Below, in pieces: positions 60,226 through 64,000 of a stretch of DNA of 64,000 nt. Source of the stretch: Nitratireductor sp. (GTDB lineage Bacteria > Pseudomonadota > Alphaproteobacteria > Rhizobiales > Rhizobiaceae); assembly GCA_020637805.1 (NCBI GenBank), contig JACKJU010000009.1, positions 133,949-197,948 on the forward strand, in the 5' to 3' direction. Both the position numbers and the translations under genes were made by a program. The number at the start of each line of letters is the position of its first letter. The first letter of the stretch is position 1. Under the pieces are notes generated by a model. It did not search any database. It was given only the letters and a program-made list of their open reading frames with translations, and was not told the origin of the DNA.

Positions 60226-61557
60226 CTAGTTCGGCACGCCCTTGGAAGGATCCGGCGGGAACAGACCTTGCGCCGTCTTGATGCCCTCGATCAGATCAAG
60301 CGCATAGTTCAGCTGGATGTCGTCCTTCGGATCAGGCGGCACATAGGCAGCGGAACCCGAGCCGGCATCATCTTCCTGCTGGCCGGTGATGTGGCCGCGC
60401 AGCTTGGATTCGCCTGCACTCTCAAGCTTGCCCTTCAGTTCGTCGGGAAGGGGCTGCTCGACCTTGATGTCGGGCGTGATGCCCTTGGCCTGAATGGAGG
60501 TGTTGGATGGCGTGTAGTAGAGTGCGGTCGTCAGGCGCAGAGCGCCGCTTCCGCCAAGCTGGATGATCGTCTGAACCGATCCCTTGCCAAACGAGCGGGT
60601 GCCAAGAATGGTCGCGCGCTTGTGATCCTGCAAGGCACCTGCAACGATTTCCGAAGCACTGGCCGAACCGCCGTTTATCAGAACGATTACGGGCTTTCCG
60701 TCGGTCAGGTCGCCAGCGCGCGCCGGATAGCGGCGAAGCTCACTTTCGTTGCGGCCGCGGGTCGAGACGATCTCCCCACGGTCGAGGAAGGCATCGGACA
60801 CGTTGACCGCCTGATCAAGCAAACCGCCCGGGTTCAGACGCAGGTCGATGATGTATCCCTTGACCTTGTCGGGACCTACCTGCGTCTTGATCTTGGTGAT
60901 CGCATCCTCAAGACCGGCGAAGGTCTGTTCGGTGAAGGAGTTGATGTCTATGTAGCCGACATTCTCGCGCTCAACGCGAAAACGAACCGAACGTACCTTG
61001 ATGACATCACGGATAATCGTGACCTCGATAGGAGCGTCGGCGCCATCGCGTTCGATGGTCAGCGTGATTGGCGTATTGATCGGACCGCGCATCTTCTCGA
61101 CTGCCTGCTGTAGTGTCAGGCCGCGAACATTTTCGCCGTCGATCTTGAAGATCCTGTCGCCAGCGAGCACACCTGCTTCAGCTGCCGGAGTACCGTCCAT
61201 CGGCGAGATGACCTTGACGAGTTCGTTCTCCATGGTCACTTCGATGCCGAGGCCGCCGAACTCGCCACGGGTCTGCACCCGCATGTCGGAGAAGTCCTTG
61301 GGATTGAGATAGCTGGAATGCGGATCGAGCGAGGAAAGCATGCCATTGATTGCGGCCTCGATGAGTTTCTCCTCATCGGGCTCGGTCACATAGGTCGAAC
61401 GGATGCGCTCGAACACGTCGCCAAACAGTGCAAGGTTGCGGTAGGTGTCCGAACCGGCTGCCTGGGCAGGGCCCGTGAAATTCGCCAGGTGGGTCAGGCC
61501 GAAACCTGCCGTCAGGCCCATGGCCGTTCCCACCATGAGGATTCCAAGTTTTCGCAT
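60226..61557 (-). CDS. ctpA: Carboxy-terminal processing protease CtpA (S41)
   Basis: A 443-residue periplasmic serine protease. A signal peptide (MRKLGILMVGTAMGLTAGFG) precedes a helical part, a PDZ domain (about 85-165, GGLGIEVTMENELVKVISPMDGTPAAEAGV) and the S41 core with the catalytic serine in NGGSASASEIVAG and the lysine in GTRSFGKGSVQ. It cleaves C-termini of envelope proteins and cell-wall hydrolases. Its ATG overlaps the envC stop by one base (TAATG), indicating coupled translation. Confidence 0.95.
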   Translation of the reverse strand: MRKLGILMVGTAMGLTAGFGLTHLANFTGPAQAAGSDTYRNLALFGDVFERIRSTYVTEPDEEKLIEAAINGMLSSLDPHSSYLNPKDFSDMRVQTRGEFGGLGIEVTMENELVKVISPMDGTPAAEAGVLAGDRIFKIDGENVRGLTLQQAVEKMRGPINTPITLTIERDGADAPIEVTIIRDVIKVRSVRFRVERENVGYIDINSFTEQTFAGLEDAITKIKTQVGPDKVKGYIIDLRLNPGGLLDQAVNVSDAFLDRGEIVSTRGRNESELRRYPARAGDLTDGKPVIVLINGGSASASEIVAGALQDHKRATILGTRSFGKGSVQTIIQLGGSGALRLTTALYYTPSNTSIQAKGITPDIKVEQPLPDELKGKLESAGESKLRGHITGQQEDDAGSGSAAYVPPDPKDDIQLNYALDLIEGIKTAQGLFPPDPSKGVPN

Positions 61558-62897
61558 TATCCGTTTTCCTCTTTCATTCCGGAAGCCGCCCACCAGTCGG
61601 ATGGGTCTATGGGGTTCCCTTCCTTCCGGAACTCAACATAGAGTACCGGTCGCAAGGATGCTACATCTACGTTGCCGGCGCTGGCAATTCTGCTGTCGCC
61701 CATCACGCCCACGGGTTCGCCTGCCAGCACGAATTGCCCGAGCGAAACATTGATCCGTTCCATGCCTGCCAGAACGATATGATATTCGTTTCCGGCGTTC
61801 AAAATAAGAAGCTGTCCGTACGACCTGAACGGACCGGCATAGATTACCCAGCCGTCTGACGGCGCGACCACACGGCTACCCGAGCGAGTCGCGATCGAAA
61901 GGCCTTGTGCAATCTCACCATCCGCAGATTTATGTCCAAATTTGGTCAGTTCCACCCCGGAGACCGGTTTTGGCAGTAAACCTTTCGCGTCCGGGAAGGC
62001 CACGGCCGGTGAAATTCGGTCGGTGTCGGAGAAATCCGGGCGCTTTATTTCCTGGCGCGCTTCGGCCAGTTGCTGTTCGGCAAGCCTGCGACGTTCCTCC
62101 TCGGCCTTTCGCGCGGCCTCGGCAGCGGCCCTGGCCGCACCGATTTCACTCTCCAGTTCTCCGATCAGTCCTGTAAGGCTGGTGGCCTTCCCGGCGAGTT
62201 GAGCTGCGAGCGCGGTCTGGCGCGCCAGTTCTTCCCTGGCGGTGTTGGACAGCTTCTTCTTTTCCTCCAGCAGCAGCGAAAGGCGTTCCTCTTCTTCCGC
62301 GAGGTTGTTCATCTCGCTTTCGAGCTCGCTGCGGTTTGCGGTGATGTCACCCTTGATTCGCGCAAGTTCAGCCAGTTCGACTGCAAGGACTTCGGTTTCC
62401 GAGCGTATTTCCGGCAGGACTGCGCCAAGAAGGATTGCCGAGCGCACCGAGGCCAGCGCATCCTCCGGCCGCACTAGCAGGGCAGGGGGCGGCTTGTGTC
62501 CCATGCGCTGCAATGCTGCAATTACCTCGATGAGAACGCCACGCCGCTCCTTCAGCGAAACACGAAGTTCATCTTCCTGGCCTCGCAGTTCCTCAAGACG
62601 GCCGGCGGCACGGCCGATTCGATCCTCGATCCTGCGGGCTCTTGCCGAAGTATCGATAAGATTGCGATTGAGCGTTGCGCGGTCGGTTTCCAGCTTCGCA
62701 ATTTCAGCATCAAGCTCCTGCTTGCGCTGCTGTGAGAGAGAAATCTTTTCGCGGATTGCGGCAAGTTCCTGTTCGGTGGCTGCCTTGCGCTGTTCAAGCT
62801 CCTGGGCATGCGCGGCACCAGTCGCCGCCATGCAAGCGAACGCACCGAACAACAGCGCAACGATTCCATGGCGCATTTTTTTCGTCAGCCGGTGCAT
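61557..62897 (-). CDS. envC: Murein hydrolase activator EnvC-like protein
   Basis: A 446-residue periplasmic protein: signal peptide (ending AHA-QE), a long coiled coil (about 35-300) and a C-terminal degenerate LytM/M23 domain (GLSIATRSGSRVVAPSDGWVIYAGPFRSYGQLLILN ...). In LytM positions expected for zinc ligands the motif is incomplete, fitting an activator of amidases at the division site rather than an enzyme. Start is uncertain: ATG 62897 is used; ATG 62876 and a TTG at 62939 are alternatives. It overlaps ctpA by one base. Confidence 0.92.
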   Translation of the reverse strand: MHRLTKKMRHGIVALLFGAFACMAATGAAHAQELEQRKAATEQELAAIREKISLSQQRKQELDAEIAKLETDRATLNRNLIDTSARARRIEDRIGRAAGRLEELRGQEDELRVSLKERRGVLIEVIAALQRMGHKPPPALLVRPEDALASVRSAILLGAVLPEIRSETEVLAVELAELARIKGDITANRSELESEMNNLAEEEERLSLLLEEKKKLSNTAREELARQTALAAQLAGKATSLTGLIGELESEIGAARAAAEAARKAEEERRRLAEQQLAEARQEIKRPDFSDTDRISPAVAFPDAKGLLPKPVSGVELTKFGHKSADGEIAQGLSIATRSGSRVVAPSDGWVIYAGPFRSYGQLLILNAGNEYHIVLAGMERINVSLGQFVLAGEPVGVMGDSRIASAGNVDVASLRPVLYVEFRKEGNPIDPSDWWAASGMKEENG

Positions 62898-62998
62898 TCG
62901 TGTTTCGGGGCGGCGCCTCAACGATCCATCCAGGTGCAATGCGAATCAGATTGCCCGCAATCTAGCCGCCCGGTGCCGATGCGCCAAGGAAAGGCGGT

Positions 62999-63481
62999 TC
63001 ATTCGCGATGATAGGGGTGGCCGGACAGGATCGTAATCGCGCGGTAGATCTGCTCGGCCAGCATTACGCGCGCCAGCTGGTGCGGCCATGTCATCGACCC
63101 GAAGCGAAGCATATGCGCCGCAGCACCTCGCATGGCGTCGCCGTGCCCGTCCGGGCCGCCGATGGCAAATGTGAGCGCTGGCACCGAGGACTGCATGGCT
63201 GTCTCGACAATGCCGGCAAATTTTGCGCTCGAAATGTCCTTGCCGCGTTCGTCCAGGCAGATGATCAGCGAGCCGGGCCTTGCCGCAGTCAGCATGCGTT
63301 CGGCCTCCGCCTTCATCCGCAAAGAAGCGGCGGTCCCCCGATCTTCCGGCCATTCGTGAAGGTGAGGGCCGTTCAGGCCAAGGTTTCGCCCGGCCTTGGC
63401 TGCACGATCGCAATACCGCTCGAAAAGATCGGTTTCGGGGCCTTTTTTCATCTTGCCGATTGCGAGGATGTCCAGATGCAT
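62999..63481 (-). CDS. rlmH: 23S rRNA (pseudouridine1915-N3)-methyltransferase
   Basis: A 160-residue SPOUT methyltransferase that methylates pseudouridine 1915 in 23S rRNA helix 69 within 70S ribosomes. The SAM-binding knot is built from LIICLDERGKDISSAKFA, TFAIGGPDGHG and the C-terminal LARVMLAEQIYRAITILSGHPYHRE. Full length and ordinary. It follows rsfS on the same strand across a 239-base gap that contains only a 7-bp hairpin (63658-63678) and no gene. Confidence 0.96.
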   Translation of the reverse strand: MHLDILAIGKMKKGPETDLFERYCDRAAKAGRNLGLNGPHLHEWPEDRGTAASLRMKAEAERMLTAARPGSLIICLDERGKDISSAKFAGIVETAMQSSVPALTFAIGGPDGHGDAMRGAAAHMLRFGSMTWPHQLARVMLAEQIYRAITILSGHPYHRE

Positions 63482-63720
63482 CCATATCCTCCCGAACCGT
63501 GCCTTGTGTGGAATACGAACGGATCATGCGGTCCGGATCAGAGGCGATCACGGAGACACCGCCTTCGGCACAATCTGCTTACCGGCCCTGAGCAAAGCCC
63601 TGTGCGAACAAGGAAGGCGCGGCTAATGGGTTCTGCAGCGCCGCACAGGTCAGTGCATGCCGGCTGCATCTGCCGGCAAGACCGAAATGGCAGCTCCTGA
63701 CCGGGCGCGCAGGCGCCGGA

Positions 63721-64000
63721 TCAGTGCTGGCCTGAAGGTACCTGCCACATCTTCTCTATGCCGTAGAACTCGCGAACTTCCGGGCGGAAGATGTGAACGA
63801 TGACATCGCCGGTGTCGATCAGTACCCAATCGCAATTGGGCAGGCCTTCCACCTTTGCCGTGCCATAACCTGCCTCCTTGATTGCTCGAAGAAGGTGATC
63901 GGCGATGGCACCGACATGACGGTGGGAACGGCCCGAAGCGACGATCATGTAGTCGCCGAGCGCAGATTTGCCGGTGATGTCGATGGAGTTGATTTCCTCT
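63721..64000 (-). CDS. rsfS: Ribosomal silencing factor RsfS, 3' part (5' end beyond window)
   Basis: The last 92 or so residues of RsfS (Iojap/DUF143). The visible part reads NSIDITGKSALGDYMIVASG, then SHRHVGAIADHLL and GDVIVHIFRPEVREFYGIEKMW, which are family hallmarks. RsfS binds ribosomal protein L14 and blocks subunit joining when nutrients run low. The frame is open through base 64000, so the start lies outside; a methionine at 63948 is internal. Confidence 0.93.
   Translation of the reverse strand, partial: EEINSIDITGKSALGDYMIVASGRSHRHVGAIADHLLRAIKEAGYGTAKVEGLPNCDWVLIDTGDVIVHIFRPEVREFYGIEKMWQVPSGQH

Overview
This 64 kb window is GC-rich chromosomal DNA of an alphaproteobacterium, almost certainly of the order Hyphomicrobiales (Rhizobiales). 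The gene content and order support this: glnK-amtB next to ftsK, lolA and xthA; leuS-lptE-holA; and rsfS-rlmH-envC-ctpA-yibQ-rppH. Genus and species cannot be fixed from sequence reading alone. No insertion sequence, prophage, CRISPR array, integrase, rRNA operon or replication origin was seen; one tRNA gene is present.

Layout. 1-2.3 kb: the 5' part of a type I secretion ABC transporter and two tandem M15-type peptidase lipoproteins, all minus strand. 2.6-8.6 kb: acetyl-CoA synthetase, aspartate-semialdehyde dehydrogenase, a ZIP metal transporter, leuB and a RidA protein. 8.7-13 kb: a YggS PLP protein, an L,D-transpeptidase, an OmpR-type response regulator with a stand-alone cyclic-nucleotide-binding protein, xthA and lolA. 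13-20.6 kb: ftsK, the nitrogen pair glnK-amtB behind a sigma-54-like promoter, tesB, a UbiH-type hydroxylase and a Trm112 protein. 20.7-22.8 kb: a plus-strand pair of unknown envelope genes that seems inserted in an otherwise conserved minus-strand series. 22.8-25.7 kb: a LON-domain protein, the chaperedoxin cnoX, a ProX-type editing protein and tRNA-Gly(GCC). 25.7-32.4 kb: a tight three-gene operon of two transglutaminase-type proteins and a circularly permuted ATP-grasp/alpha-E protein, a widespread but poorly understood peptide-processing system. 32.6-38.4 kb: HAD phosphatase, xylulokinase, pirin, small membrane and DUF1737 proteins, a CitE-like lyase, leuD. 38.5-42.8 kb: leuS-lptE-holA. 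42.9-50.3 kb: NTF2-like protein, carbonic anhydrase, pdxY group, lemA-TPM-TPM group, an Atg22-like MFS transporter. 50.3-55.7 kb: purH, heparinase II/III-like protein, rsmB, an SDHAF4-type assembly factor. 57.8-64 kb: GNAT acetyltransferase and the rsfS-rlmH-envC-ctpA-yibQ-rppH series, which joins ribosome silencing and methylation to septal cell-wall hydrolysis control.

The most notable region is the gene-poor stretch 55.72-56.77 kb. On the plus strand it carries three consecutive stem-loops whose loops all display the same anti-Shine-Dalgarno sequence TCCTCCTCCC, the last forming a terminator-like hairpin. This is the hallmark of alphaproteobacterial CcsR/'cuckoo' small RNAs. On the opposite strand, converging on it, is a 29-codon ORF preceded by a 16-nt sequence fully complementary to the 16S rRNA 3' tail and followed by a UUCG-capped terminator. 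A 95-bp dispersed repeat occurs beside it and again, inverted, 1.1 kb further on. These elements together are the best candidate for an undescribed regulatory locus here.

Start codons were chosen by ribosome binding site, family N-terminus and neighbour spacing. Where the choice is open this is stated in the entry.
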